Assembly (NCBI GenBank): GCA_019054805.1
Contig: JAHQIY010000031.1
Coordinates: 124,001-188,000, forward strand
DNA: 64,000 bases
Reading direction: 5' to 3'
Origin: Brachionus manjavacas
Lineage: Eukaryota > Rotifera > Eurotatoria > Ploima > Brachionidae
Position 1 is the stretch's first letter. Every line of letters begins with the position of its first letter. Under the pieces are notes generated by a model. The model had not been told where the DNA came from and did not search any database. It saw nothing but the letters and a program-made list of their open reading frames with translations. Both the position numbers and the translations under genes were made by a program. Below are positions 47,128-57,119 of this stretch, piece by piece.

Positions 47128-48197
47128 AACAAGATGGATGAAAAAAAACTCCCAACTTGGCGCCCCAGGGTTTGATGGAATTCCCGCAGAAATCGTAAAA
47201 GCAGGAGAGCCTGTACTAGTAGAAGAGTTGCATAAGCTTTTCAAAATGGTATGGCACCAAGAGAAAGTGCCAAGTGATTGGGTAAGAACCGTTGTGGTAC
47301 CTTTGCACAAGAAAGGTGACAGCAGTGAGTGTGAGAACTATAGAGGTAAAAGTTTGCTTAGTATTGTTGGCAAGGTCTTTACCCATATAGTGCTCGATAG
47401 ACTCGTGAGAACCGTAGACAGCAGGCTGTCAGAGATGCAAGGGGGCTTCAGGAGGAATAGAGGGTGTGCGGACCAGATCTTTATTCTAAGAAGGATAATG
47501 GAGATGGCCAGGAGAAAGAAAACACCGGGGCACTTATGTTTCGTGGACTTAAAAGCGGCTTATGATACCGTCAACAGAGAAGCCCTGCTCGGTATCTTTG
47601 AGCATTATGGAGTGTCGCGCAAACTGAGAAGCATAATTGGTGCGTTGTACGAAGGGACAGAAGCTGCGGTGCGTGTCTGCGGTGACCTCAAAAGTTGGTT
47701 TGGAGTCTTAAACGGGCTTCGACAGGGGTGCTTGCTATCACCGGCACTCTTCAACGTCTACATTCACCATGTGATCTACAATCCTCTATGGAGCTGAGAC
47801 ATGGACTTGCAACGATGATGATTATGCCAGACTCAACCGTTTCCACCTCAGGAGATTGCAGCAACTAGCAGGCCCCAGGAGAGTGGGCTTGACAAACGCA
47901 AAGCTTTACCTGAGTGCACAGACGGCACCGCTAGAAAACATAGTGCGGAGGTACAGGTTACGTTGGGCTGGACACGTAAGAAGGTATGGAGACAACCGTT
48001 GGGCAAAAAAAGTGCTTTTTGGTAATCTAATAGGCGGAAAACAGGGGCGTGGCAGGCCGGGGTTGGAGTGGACCAACTGCTTCGAAAGCGATTTGGAAAG
48101 GGCAGGAATCAAGAAAGGCCAGTGGACAACGATGGCAAAAGAAAGGACCGTGTGGCGCGACGCAATCTCGTCCCTAACTTCGACTTCGAAGAAATAG
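47128..48197 (+). pseudogene. LINE 3 reverse transcriptase and C-terminal domain
   Basis: Starting at MKKNSQLGAPGFDGIPAE, the RT shows VVVPLHKKGDSSECENYRG, GGFRRNRGCADQIFILR, motif A FVDLKAAYDTVNREAL, and GLRQGCLLSPALFNVYI. The sequence then jumps at about 47775 to ILYGAETWTCNDDDYARLN, missing the Y/F-A-D-D catalytic motif and thumb start. The C-terminal part (RYRLRWAGHVRRYGDNR, GRGRPGLEWTNC) matches the conserved end of RTE elements. The frame changes at the deletion. It cannot be an active enzyme. Confidence 0.82.
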
Positions 48198-48220
48198 GAC
48201 CCTTATTATTATTTTTATTA

Positions 48221-48253
48221 TTAGAAGAAAATTGAAATTTTTTAATTCAAAAA
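48221..48253 (-). repeat. Inverted copy of the GPCR upstream region
   Basis: This 33 bp is the exact reverse complement of sequence ending at 49292, about 100 bp before the receptor start codon. Together with the captured coding piece at 46731-47044 it shows that several parts of the receptor locus were copied in the same inverted orientation around LINE 3. Confidence 0.7.
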
Positions 48254-48379
48254 CCCTGGGGCGCCAAGTTGGGAGTTTTTTTTCATCCATCTTGTTTAAA
48301 AGATTTAGAACCATCTCATTACCTTTTTTTACAGTTTAAATTCGAACATTCTTGAATAGGTAAAACTAGTCTAAAGTCT

Positions 48380-49391
48380 CCAAGTTTAATAAACAATTTA
48401 TATTTTTCATCATTTTTTAAATTTTGAATGCTCATTTTGGCTTACTCAAAGTGAAATATATTTTTCAAAATAAAAATAGTATGAAAAAGTTTTTTAATGT
48501 ATATATATGCATATTATTATTATGATTTATAATAAATTTTAATAAATAATGTGCAAGTATTTGATTTTTAATAAATTAAGTTTTTAAACAAAAATTTACT
48601 TGAAATCAATTTCAAAATTGATTAATATTTTATTAACAATTTTTTAGAAATCAGAATAAAATTTATTCAATGTGACCAGCATTTTTTTTGTCACCTGGAA
48701 TTTTTCTTTGTGACCAAAAAACTGGTCATAAACTTTTATGACCAGAGTGGTCACCAAACCGGTCACAAATTTTGTGACCAACTGGTCATGGAACAGGTAA
48801 GACCCCATTTTCTTATTTTTTAAACTCATTTTACTTTTAATTTTTTATTTTAATCTGAAGGATCTTAGCTTATAACAGCTAAAAAATTGATAAATAAAAA
48901 ATAGAAATTTCAAATAATTCGATTAAAGACTTGAAACTTGATTGAATCATACGATTTTTTAATTTAACTAACATTCAAAATAATAGCTTGAATAACATAC
49001 ATCCTTTAACTGACTTTTCTTTTTTTATTATTGTTTTTTCGGTATTGTCTCCTTTCTAAAATTGCTCTAAATTTTAAGGAATTTAATTTAATCAAGTCGA
49101 AATTAATTATAGAAAATGTTCGAGGAAAAAAATTTTATAGATTCATCATAATGCTTTATTAGTGTTTGATTAAATATCAACCAGGAAAAAGAGTAATAGA
49201 CAGATTAGTCAATTAAGCAATTAAACAAAATTTTTTTTGAATTGTATAACAATACCTTTTTTTGAATTAAAAAATTTCAATTTTCTTCTAAACAACTGCT
49301 TTATTTTATAGACACCAGCGGATTTATTTGAAATATAAATCTTATTTTCAAATAAATTTTAAAATCACTTCTTTTTTATTTCTGAACCACA
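48380..49391. other. Upstream region of the GPCR gene, with a TGACCA/TGGTCA cluster
   Basis: No gene is seen. Between about 48672 and 48800 there are about ten TGACCA, TGGTCA, GTCACC or GTCACA words in both orientations, ending AACAGGTAAGACCCC. The layout recalls the TGATCA cluster at 228-375, which ends GGACAAGACCCG, so both may be ends of one transposon family. Confidence 0.4.
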
Positions 49392-50438
49392 ATGAACGCT
49401 TCAACTGTCTCCGAAAATTTTGGTTACATTAAATGGGCTGGTGCCACAAGCCGCGCCATTGTCTTTTATCAATGCTATGCCTTATTCTTCCTCGGCATCT
49501 TACTTAACATCATTCAAATTTTAATTTTCCAGAGGAAAAAATTCAAAAAAACCACAATGAGTTTTTTCTACACATTAAATTCAATTATTCACATTTGCAT
49601 TCTTGTTCATCTACTCACTTTCGGTATCCCGATAATACAAAATAGAAGTTTAATCTTAAAATCGGACTGGGGTTGTCGCATGTACTTATTTGTTCTGCGA
49701 ACTTTGTATCAAGCTAGTTCTTGGCTAAATGTAGCTATTTCCACAGACAGACTTTTTTTTGTGATTTTTTCTCACAAATTCAAATTTCAAACAAACAAAA
49801 AAATCCTATCACTTATTTTATTTGTCATTTTGGTCATGATTTTTTTGGTCAATAGTCCAAATTTTTGGTTTTTTATAGTGGAAATAAAGAGCAATTCAAG
49901 TATGACCAACCAGACATCGTCCAAATACTGCACATCTAACCAAACAGCTCTTCTCTTTCGAGACATATTTGCCATTGCTATACGAACTGTAATTCCATTT
50001 ATTCTCATGTTTGTCATCAATCTTGTGCTGATTGTTAAAGTAAAACAATCGAGACAAAAAATATCTCAGAAAAAAAGAAATAATCAAGAATTCAACTTTG
50101 TATTCACTGTTATAATTACAACATTTATCTTTTTACTCACCTATTTGCCCAATGTGGTTTGGATTGCACTGAGCAATTATTTCCAGAATAATTCTGCCAT
50201 TAAGCAAAGACAAACTTGGAATGCATTTTTGTTCTTATTTGAAGTGGCCTCCTCATCAACATATTTTGCTTACTATTCTTTGAACATTTTCTTTCAACTC
50301 GCTTTCAATAGTGTGTTCAGAAATGAGGTGGTCAAAATGTTTTCTTACAGGTGTTTAATTGTACCAGTCAATCAACAGCTTCAAAGTTCTTCAAACGATG
50401 TTCGAACTCATACAAGATCAATAAATACAAGAGAATAA
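49392..50438 (+). CDS. Rhodopsin-like G-protein-coupled receptor, single exon
   Basis: The 348-residue protein has seven hydrophobic segments, at about residues 22-46, 57-80, 96-119, 137-162, 196-217, 236-260 and 279-305, with Asn sites in the short N terminus (NAST). The conserved disulfide pair is C95 at the top of TM3 and C180 in loop 2. The TM3 end reads STDRLFFVIF (DRL instead of DRY). TM6 contains LTYLPNVVW. TM7 ends SLNIFFQLAFNSVFRNEV, in which the NPxxY motif is degenerate but the following N-S-x-F-R helix is kept. This is the pattern of invertebrate class A peptide-type receptors, so it should signal through heterotrimeric G proteins at the plasma membrane. The ligand is unknown. An inverted fragment of this gene lies in LINE 3. 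Confidence 0.85.
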   Translation: MNASTVSENFGYIKWAGATSRAIVFYQCYALFFLGILLNIIQILIFQRKKFKKTTMSFFYTLNSIIHICILVHLLTFGIPIIQNRSLILKSDWGCRMYLFVLRTLYQASSWLNVAISTDRLFFVIFSHKFKFQTNKKILSLILFVILVMIFLVNSPNFWFFIVEIKSNSSMTNQTSSKYCTSNQTALLFRDIFAIAIRTVIPFILMFVINLVLIVKVKQSRQKISQKKRNNQEFNFVFTVIITTFIFLLTYLPNVVWIALSNYFQNNSAIKQRQTWNAFLFLFEVASSSTYFAYYSLNIFFQLAFNSVFRNEVVKMFSYRCLIVPVNQQLQSSSNDVRTHTRSINTRE

Positions 50439-50449
50439 ATTTTTTTTTA

Positions 50450-50455
50450 AATAAA
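50450..50455 (+). terminator. Poly(A) signal of GPCR gene
   Basis: AATAAA lies 12 bp after the stop codon; another AATAAA overlaps the stop itself. The 3' UTR must be short, since a transposon begins at 50512. Confidence 0.45.
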
Positions 50456-50511
50456 TGTCGTTTATTCAAGTGTAAGCTTTCAAGTTTGGTTGCTCGATTT
50501 TAATCACATGT

Positions 50512-50994
50512 CAGAGTTGTTTAAAAGTCTTTAAAAAAAAAGTCCAAGTCCCGACTTTTTTTTTTTTTTTTCTTCAAAGTCCAAGTCAGGACTTTTAAAA
50601 TTTAAAAAAAAATAAAAAGTCCAAGTCAGGACTGGTTCAATGTGTTTTTACCATTTTTGTGGTCTATTTGTTTCAGGCCAACTTTTGTTCCATTTCATAC
50701 GCCAATTTTTGCTAGTGTTGGATACGGTCAAAACAAACCGGTCCATTACACGGACGATTTTTTTAAACAATAAAATAAACAGTCTGAATTAATCGGGCGG
50801 CAAAAAAAACCGGCCAACCTTTAGGAAGGCGGTCTTTCAGCTTGGCAGTCAAAATTGTGGACTGCTAAGCTGAAAAAATATAAAAATAAGATAATAAAAA
50901 AAAATCAAAGTTTTTGGTGGGACTTTTGAAAAAAAAAAAAAAAAAAGTCTTGACTTGGACTTGACTTGAGACTTGTGACTTTTAAACAACTCTG
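50512..50994. mobile_element. hAT-like non-autonomous element, complete copy
   Basis: The 483 bp element begins CAGAGTTGTTTAAAAGTC and ends with the complement GACTTTTAAACAACTCTG. The 8 bp flanks are TCACATGT (50504-50511) and TCACAAGT (50995-51002), matching at seven of eight positions. CAG ends and 8 bp target duplication are diagnostic of hAT transposons. The interior has AAGTCCAAGTCAGGACTTTT repeats on one side and their complement on the other. A central hairpin has stem TTCAGCTTgGCAGTC (50836-50850) and GACTGCtAAGCTGAA (50860-50874). There is no ORF. Confidence 0.8.
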
Positions 50995-51002
50995 TCACAA
51001 GT

Positions 51003-52600
51003 CGTGATGTTTTTTAAAATAATTTGAATTCTAATATAATGAGATGTCATTATAAGAAAAAATTTAAAGAAAATTTTTTTCAAAATGATATATTTTAATG
51101 TCTTTTTTTAAAAATTAAACTCAATTTTCAAATTTTAAATGAATAAAAATGCGATGAAAATAGACCCATTTTTGCATTTTTATTAATTTCAAACTCATCA
51201 ATTAGAAAAAAAATCATACCCAGTTCTTTGAGATCCGGTATTTACTGATAAAATTGAAACATTTTTTAAACCAAATATATTTTGATAAATTAGTTTAAAT
51301 TAGCATAAAAATTTCTAAATTGTGGTTGCAATATTTAAATTAAAAAAAGACCAAAAACAACACTTTTCACTTGAATCGTATGTAGTCCCAGGAATCAATT
51401 AAGAATTTTTAGTAAAATAACGGGACTGTTTAAAAATAGACATTGACATCCGTATAATTTTGGTATATATATAGATAGAAACATAAATAGAAACACGAAT
51501 TACAAATTTATAGAAACACGAATTTCAAATTATAGTAAATATATAGAAACATAAATTACAAATTTCTTATTTTAAAATTTGTAATTCGTGTTTCCCTAAG
51601 TTCGAATCCTTCGTTTTTTTGTTCAGCTTCTGTACTGTCAATCAATTCACCGTTTTCCTCTAATCTGTGGAATCCAATTTCAGAGGAATCCTATTTAGGG
51701 TTGCTATTAAGTGGACATTATCTTTCCAAGTTATCTTTTGAGATTGGTATCAAAAAAAAGATCATTTTATAGCTGCTACTATTGTACCGGATTAATATAA
51801 ATACAATGCATATTTTTATAAAAGCTTTATTTAAGTTATTGATGATTTTGAGGTTCTAAGAATGGAATTGTTTTTCATACCTTATAATTAAGTAAAGACG
51901 TAAGGTATGCGTATAATGTAGTTGTCATCATTTCGAAGCCTCTAATTTCTTAAATACGTAACATGTATAATTCTTAAATGTCTTTATGTATCAGTTGAAA
52001 AGCTGATAAATAAGTGATAATTCAGGATAACATGACCGACAAAAAAATATTTACATTACTGTTCGCCCAATTCAAAAAAAAATTAAAGTTAAACCTAATG
52101 CTATGAAATGATTTATAAATCGAGAGAAAAAATTCCCAAATGTATTTTCAACAAAATTATAAAATTTTAGAAATGAATGCTGATAAAGTTAGATTGCATT
52201 CCATAGTTCAGTGTGTTTGTCAGGTGAAATGTTAAATATTAGTTTGTTTTTGAGTAATTTCGGCGCCATCGGAATATTAATGAATAAACATTTTTAGTTT
52301 TATCAGAATGTCATGGATAAAGCACTGTAGTCATTTATCAACTCTATTTTATTAATTGACAACTAGCTTGGATCTTGGCTGTCCTCACAAGAAACCAAAT
52401 ATGTGTTAGCAGTTTTATATATCATTTTGAAGAAAATTTTTTTAATGATTAAAATTTTTCATAGGTTATTTATATCCGATTAGTATTTGAGAAGTCAAAT
52501 TACCATTTTTCCAAAACTTTGAAAATTAAAGTTTCTGATGTTTTTATTGAATAACTTTTGTTCTTTTAGAGATGCTATAGAGATGATATATAATATAATA
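51003..52600. other. AT-rich spacer with a small minisatellite
   Basis: No gene is supported. At about 51475-51600 a motif like ATAGAAACACGAATTACAAA occurs about three times directly and once inverted (AATTTGTAATTCGTGTTTCC). The rest is unremarkable. Confidence 0.5.
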
Positions 52601-52661
52601 TTTATTCAATGAACGCCTTGTAGGCGATGTAAAAATAAAAATAAAATAAAATAAAATAAAG
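52601..52661 (+). mobile_element. 3' tail of a non-LTR retrotransposon
   Basis: A short hairpin GCCT-TGT-AGGC (52615-52625) is followed by GATGTAAAAATAAAAATAAA and a run of AAAATA units to about 52661. A small 3' hairpin plus simple-repeat tail is how CR1/Jockey-type LINEs end. No coding part is left upstream, consistent with severe 5' truncation. Confidence 0.5.
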
Positions 52662-54140
52662 TAATTAAACAATTAGGACAAAAATAATTGTAAGACAAAT
52701 GAAGAGTACTTTTCCATAGCGAATTTTAAATGTTCATAAATACATTTTTTTTTTCTTTAATTTTCTAAATTATTATTCAAGTTTTTAGTTTGTAAAGTTT
52801 CTATATTCTAGTTTCTGTTTTCTTTTTTTTTTTTTTTTGACCTCACCACTCAAGGACTCAAATCACGATCAAATCGAACTAGGAGAACAATAAGCAAACA
52901 ATTCAAACCAAAGTCAATCGAAACCACTTTAATGATGGACGTGCTTTCTCGGTATAATTTTTTTTTTTATTAAAATAGTATCTATTTTAATATGATTTGA
53001 GGAGAAGTTCTAAAGAGATGATATATTAAAATTTAACTTAGAATCAAATTTAATACCAAGAAACTTGATTTATTTTTGGCTCACTATTCTATTTCCATAA
53101 ATTTTTAAGTTAAGTTATCACTCTCTTTTTTGTACTTAGAAAAGATTACTGAACACGCTTTTTCAACTTTTATTTAAATATTATTTGTGACAATATTCAC
53201 CTTTCGCTACTTTTGCTATTTATTCTCTTTGATTAAAGCATTTAACAGCTTTTTCTAAATGTCCGTTATGACTAACACACAAATCATTCGGCTTTACTGG
53301 CTTCGGTTAATCGAATGGATGCATTAACCTTTGTGTTGGATCTCAGCCGTTGCTTAAAAAGGTACTGAAAAGAAGACAAGTCCCTTTCTTATTATCCAAT
53401 ATGATAGAAAAGGGGAAAATTATTATTTATTTATTAATTATTATTTAATAATTTTCATTGACTAAAACATGATTATTTTATTAATATTCAATGAAGTATT
53501 ATTCATTTTTCTTATTTAAAATATTATAATTAAAGCATTAACATGACACGCTAATTATAGATGATTTTTAAATATGAATTTTTATTTCATTTAAAACAAA
53601 TTTAAAATACCTTTAAATTTGATAATAGAAAATTATTCAAGCACAAATTTTCAACTTACTGCTTGGTTTTAAATTTTAAAAATTATGACTGATTTGGTAA
53701 TTAAAAAAAGGTATATTTTAATTTGTCTATTATGTTTTGTGATTATAATAAACATTAATAATTTCGCAATTTTTTCTGGTAAAATAATAGTCATTCAAAA
53801 TTTCAAACAAAAATGTTTGAGCAAAATAAAAATAAATAATTCCACTTTAAATTTATTTCTCATTTTAAATTAAAATCAAGTGAGCGATATTAGGAGATTA
53901 ATTTAAAATTTTATATGCATTTATTGAATAATTTAACAAATTTTAAAATTTTTTTAAATTGATTTAGTTTCACAAATAATGGAATTTAATAAATAATAAT
54001 TATTTAGCAAAATCCTTTATTATAATGATCATAAGCTGTATTTTTGATTGTTTTATGAATCCTTAATCATAAAAAATTCTATAAGTACTCACATTCGAAA
54101 ATTATTTTTCAAAAAATTATTTTTTATTTAATATAATTTA
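52662..54140. other. No gene recognised
   Basis: AT-rich, with a long T-run at about 52822-52838 followed by a less AT-rich 110 bp segment (52840-52950) of unknown nature. A 62-codon frame at 53685-53873 begins with a hydrophobic segment (YILICLLCFVIIININNF) after a short charged start and might be a small membrane peptide, but nothing else supports it. Confidence 0.4.
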
Positions 54141-54182
54141 TTTTTTTTCAGAAATAACGAATTAAATTAAAATTCATAAAAA

Positions 54183-54284
54183 ATGAGCCCTCCAATTACA
54201 ACTTCACCGAAAACTTCAAACATTAAAATGGAAGAAGAACAGCCTAGAAGAATTTTGAAAGGAACATGCTGTGTTTGTCTTTAG
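54183..54284 (+). CDS. Micropeptide A, 33 residues, Cys-rich C terminus
   Basis: This small ORF is supported only by its paralogue at 55122-55229. The peptide has a Ser/Thr/Pro-rich start, the words SPKTSNI and EEEQPRRILKG, and ends TCCVCL. A TTTTTTTTCAG splice acceptor sits 37 bp upstream, suggesting an intron in the 5' UTR. The last four residues C-V-C-L fit a CaaX prenylation box ending in leucine, and the paired cysteines could be acylated, so attachment to the inner face of a membrane is possible. No signal peptide is present. The function is unknown and I recognise no family. Flanking DNA does not align well with that of the paralogue, whereas the coding part does. Confidence 0.5.
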   Translation: MSPPITTSPKTSNIKMEEEQPRRILKGTCCVCL

Positions 54285-55121
54285 TTTTATGAATTTTTTT
54301 TCTTAAAAAAATTTTGATTTTTTGATAATTAATAAATAATATCTAATAAAGCCAAGCTAATAATCTTTTAATTTTTGCCATATACTATTAAGATTTATTA
54401 ACACACAATCTAACAAAAAGCCTGATGTAAAATAAAAGATAATTATGGAATGACAGCATATCGCAAGATTTCTGACATCTGATAAAATAAGGCTAAAACG
54501 AGTCAAGATATTTAGATATTTATATTTTGAAAATCAAATTAATTTTATTAATTAATAGAACAACCGAAAATTTTTAATAAATAGTGAAAAAAAAACAGTT
54601 TTAAAAAGGTGCTTTTACTTCATTGCATTTAATTGTGCTCAATATTATCGGAATAGATTAAAAATATTAAAAAGCTCATAATGATTTTTTTACTTATTTT
54701 CTATTTTTTTCACCATAATTAATTTTAATTCAAAATTAATAATAATAATAATAAAAAGAGGCTTAATTGTTAAAATAGCACAACAAAGATTTTTTTTAAT
54801 TTTGAAATTAAATCGCTATTAAATTTGTGTTTTTCTCGATTGATAAAATTAATTCAAGCGAACAGCGTCTTTTTAAGTTTCTGGTTCTTCTGGTATCTTT
54901 TTTGGAAAATTAGCTAACATTCTTATTATGTAATAATTTTATTTTTTAAACATAAACATTTTTTTATCAATCATCGATCAAAAAATTACAAAAGAATACT
55001 TTTAATTTGCTCATTTTAAATGTTTCTTTTACATAATTTCGGTCTAGTATTTAATATAAAAAGAATATTTTTGTGGATGATACATCGAACAAAAAAATTA
55101 TTCGTTTTATTTGCAAAAGAA
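54285..55121. other. Spacer between the two micropeptide ORFs
   Basis: AT-rich with no other ORF of note. An AATAAA-type signal (about 54345) follows the first ORF. The spacer is not obviously duplicated, so the gene pair is not a recent duplication. Confidence 0.4.
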
Positions 55122-55229
55122 ATGACTTCTCCAGTAACAATCTCACCAAAAACTTCTAATATAGATGTGGAAGAAGAGCAACCTAGAAGAATTTTGAAAG
55201 GATCCTGTAACCCTTGTATCTGTTGTTAA
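55122..55229 (+). CDS. Micropeptide B, 35 residues, Cys-rich C terminus
   Basis: Paralogue of the ORF at 54183. Over the first 29 codons, 15 are identical, 7 differ silently and 7 change the residue, mostly conservatively (I/V, T/S, M/V). Shared words are SPKTSNI and EEEQPRRILKG. It ends SCNPCICC instead of TCCVCL; a final C-C is a Rab-type geranylgeranylation signal in other proteins, so lipid attachment is again plausible. The frame is open further upstream to 55020, but similarity starts at this ATG, and a TTTGCAAAAG acceptor lies just before it. The function is unknown. Confidence 0.5.
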   Translation: MTSPVTISPKTSNIDVEEEQPRRILKGSCNPCICC

Positions 55230-56100
55230 ACATCGAGAAATTTATGAATTAATTTTTATTATTCCAAAAACTTTTAACTCTCTATTGAACTAATTTTTTA
55301 ATAAAACCAATTGTTTTAAGAGATCAAAGCGATTAAATTAATTTTTTTTTTTTATTAAAATTATTAAGTATCGCCAGCTAGACTGATGATAATAAAACAA
55401 ATCATGTAAAATCCGTACCATAAAGTAAAATAAATAAGATATTTAAATTTGGACTGGCCGATTTTTTGATCAATATAACCTGTTAAATTAAATGTTTAAT
55501 TTTTTGAAGAAACAAAAAATTCCAATTGATTATTTATTTGTTCAGAAAATTGAAAAATTAAAATTTTTTTCTAATTGTGCAAAGATGGTTCTGTAAACAG
55601 TACAATTTTGTACAAATTTTTTAGAAACGAATACCAAACTCTGCAAAAACTCTGCAATTAATTTTTTGATGATGAATTTTACAGAAGAATGCAGAGTTTT
55701 TGTAGGGTTTGGTATTCGTTTCTAAAAATTTGTACAATATTGTACTTTTTGCAAAAATAGAAAAAAACTATAGCGTTTTTACTTTTTGTACTGTAATTTT
55801 TGAACTAATATTTCACATTGCCATAAATGTAACAAATGACCAAATAATTGGAAGTCAACCCGCTCAACGAGTAATGAACAGTTTCTTTTAAAGATCAACT
55901 TTCAATTATTTGACTTTCTCAATTCAAATTTTTCCATCAAAATACAAAATAAAAAGAAAATAGAACGTTTTTTAAAATAAATGTTCACAGCAAAAAATAT
56001 GGTAATTTTTTTTTTTTTACATTTTTTTCTAATTTTGTCAAAAAAATATTGAATAATAAAAAAAAAAATTAATTTTTTTTGAAAAAATGCCAAATTATTT
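55230..56100. other. AT-rich spacer with an imperfect inverted repeat
   Basis: No gene is supported. At about 55600-55740 a segment around TTTAGAAACGAATACCAAAC is repeated inverted (GGTTTGGTATTCGTTTCTAA, with nearby GTACAATTTTGTAC and GTACAATATTGTAC), forming a large hairpin-like element of about 150 bp that may be a MITE. Confidence 0.45.
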
Positions 56101-57119
56101 CAATTATTTCAAATTATACCTTTGGATCTCTTGTACACCCATCGTAATTTTCGGCTTCAATTCAGTTACTTGTTTTTCAATTTGGCACGAATATAATACC
56201 ATCCCTACCATATGCAATTAAAGTTTTATTCCCAGCGAATAAATTTTCAAACTGGTCTTCGTGATGGCGGAAAGTTCGTAGGCTTGACAGTTCAATATTA
56301 CATATTTCTTCTTTTAATCTACCTAAGGCTGTATTAGTCTTGAGCTCGATTCCTATCTGCTTAGATAAGGTCGTGAATTTTAACAATATCAGTCTTGATT
56401 TTTGGCAAAATTCAAAGATTATAAATCAAAAATATACCTTCTGTAGACCCTTAAAGTTTCATATCACACTCATTAATGGTTTGGTTTATTTTGAAAATTT
56501 GATCGCTATTCGTATTATTAAAGAGATTATTAAACGGTAAATTTATACCAATTGTCGTATAAAGTCGGTAAAAGCAGAAATTTTCAATTGCTATGGTCCA
56601 GTAGACAAACGATGAGTTTACATTCCAATTGTTTGATATCACAAGTTCCGAAAATTAAGTTTATTTTGCTTTTCAAGGTAACTCTCTCTTAGCAGTAAGG
56701 TAACTCTCCCACACTCAATTCCGTAACTCATTACAGGTCTCAGCCACTTGAATATTTATTTAGACGAACCATCAAATATACAATTATCATTCTCACAGGT
56801 CATTTTATAACCTTCACAAAACAGGTTTACGTATGCATCTTTTATAATTTCCTGTTTACTACATTCGTATCCATTTCCATCTTAGGTTAGTATTTGTATG
56901 AATAGCAAGTCCACTCTCCTAAATTTTCTGTCACTTTCTACAAAAACTTTTTGAGTGGTATGACTTGTATAACAGTCCTTTTCGGTATTTAGAATAAAAG
57001 TGTCTACAAAATTAGTTAGGTCGGGTGTTTCACAGACAGTAAGCCTTCCGTTAATTTCGTTCACAAAGGTTTTATCAAGAAGAAAAAAATTGAAATTAAT
57101 AAATTCAACATATTCGAAA
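56101..57119 (-). pseudogene. Relic downstream of a gypsy integrase, possibly env-like
   Basis: Minus-strand frames broken by many stops lie directly 3' of the chromodomain integrase relic. Short Cys-containing segments (GYECSKQEI, LFCEGYKMTCENDN, SYGIECGRV) and a late segment (ALGRLKEEICNIE) suggest a secreted or envelope-type retroelement protein. No single motif is conclusive. It is heavily degraded with no intact frame. Confidence 0.3.

Larger units (their letters stand above)
44981..48197 (+). mobile_element. LINE 3: RTE-type retrotransposon, rearranged
   Basis: A plus-strand LINE with a structured, GC-richer 5' leader (about 45025-45135), endonuclease, linker, RT and C-terminal domain. 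It is interrupted at 46731-47127 by an inverted piece of the nearby receptor gene plus one arm of a 126 bp inverted repeat. An internal deletion near 47775 removed the RT motif C region. The motif style (NGERLLELCMVNNLSI, FFQHKDIHKITHV, QIDHIMVNRRW) is that of the RTE clade. Confidence 0.82.
47045..48379. repeat. 126 bp inverted repeat around the LINE 3 RT segment
   Basis: The arms are 47045-47170 and 48254-48379, inverted, with about two mismatches. The left arm includes the start of the LINE RT domain (MKKNSQLGAPG), so the right arm holds an inverted LINE scrap plus the same unidentified flank. The arms enclose 1,083 bp. Confidence 0.88.

Noticed and set aside
51590-51612. tRNA gene suggested by GTTCGAATCC
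   Set aside because: No A box, acceptor stem or anticodon arm is found upstream.
55020-55121. Longer N terminus for micropeptide B starting at 55020
   Set aside because: Similarity to micropeptide A begins at the ATG at 55122 and a splice acceptor lies between; the upstream frame is probably chance.
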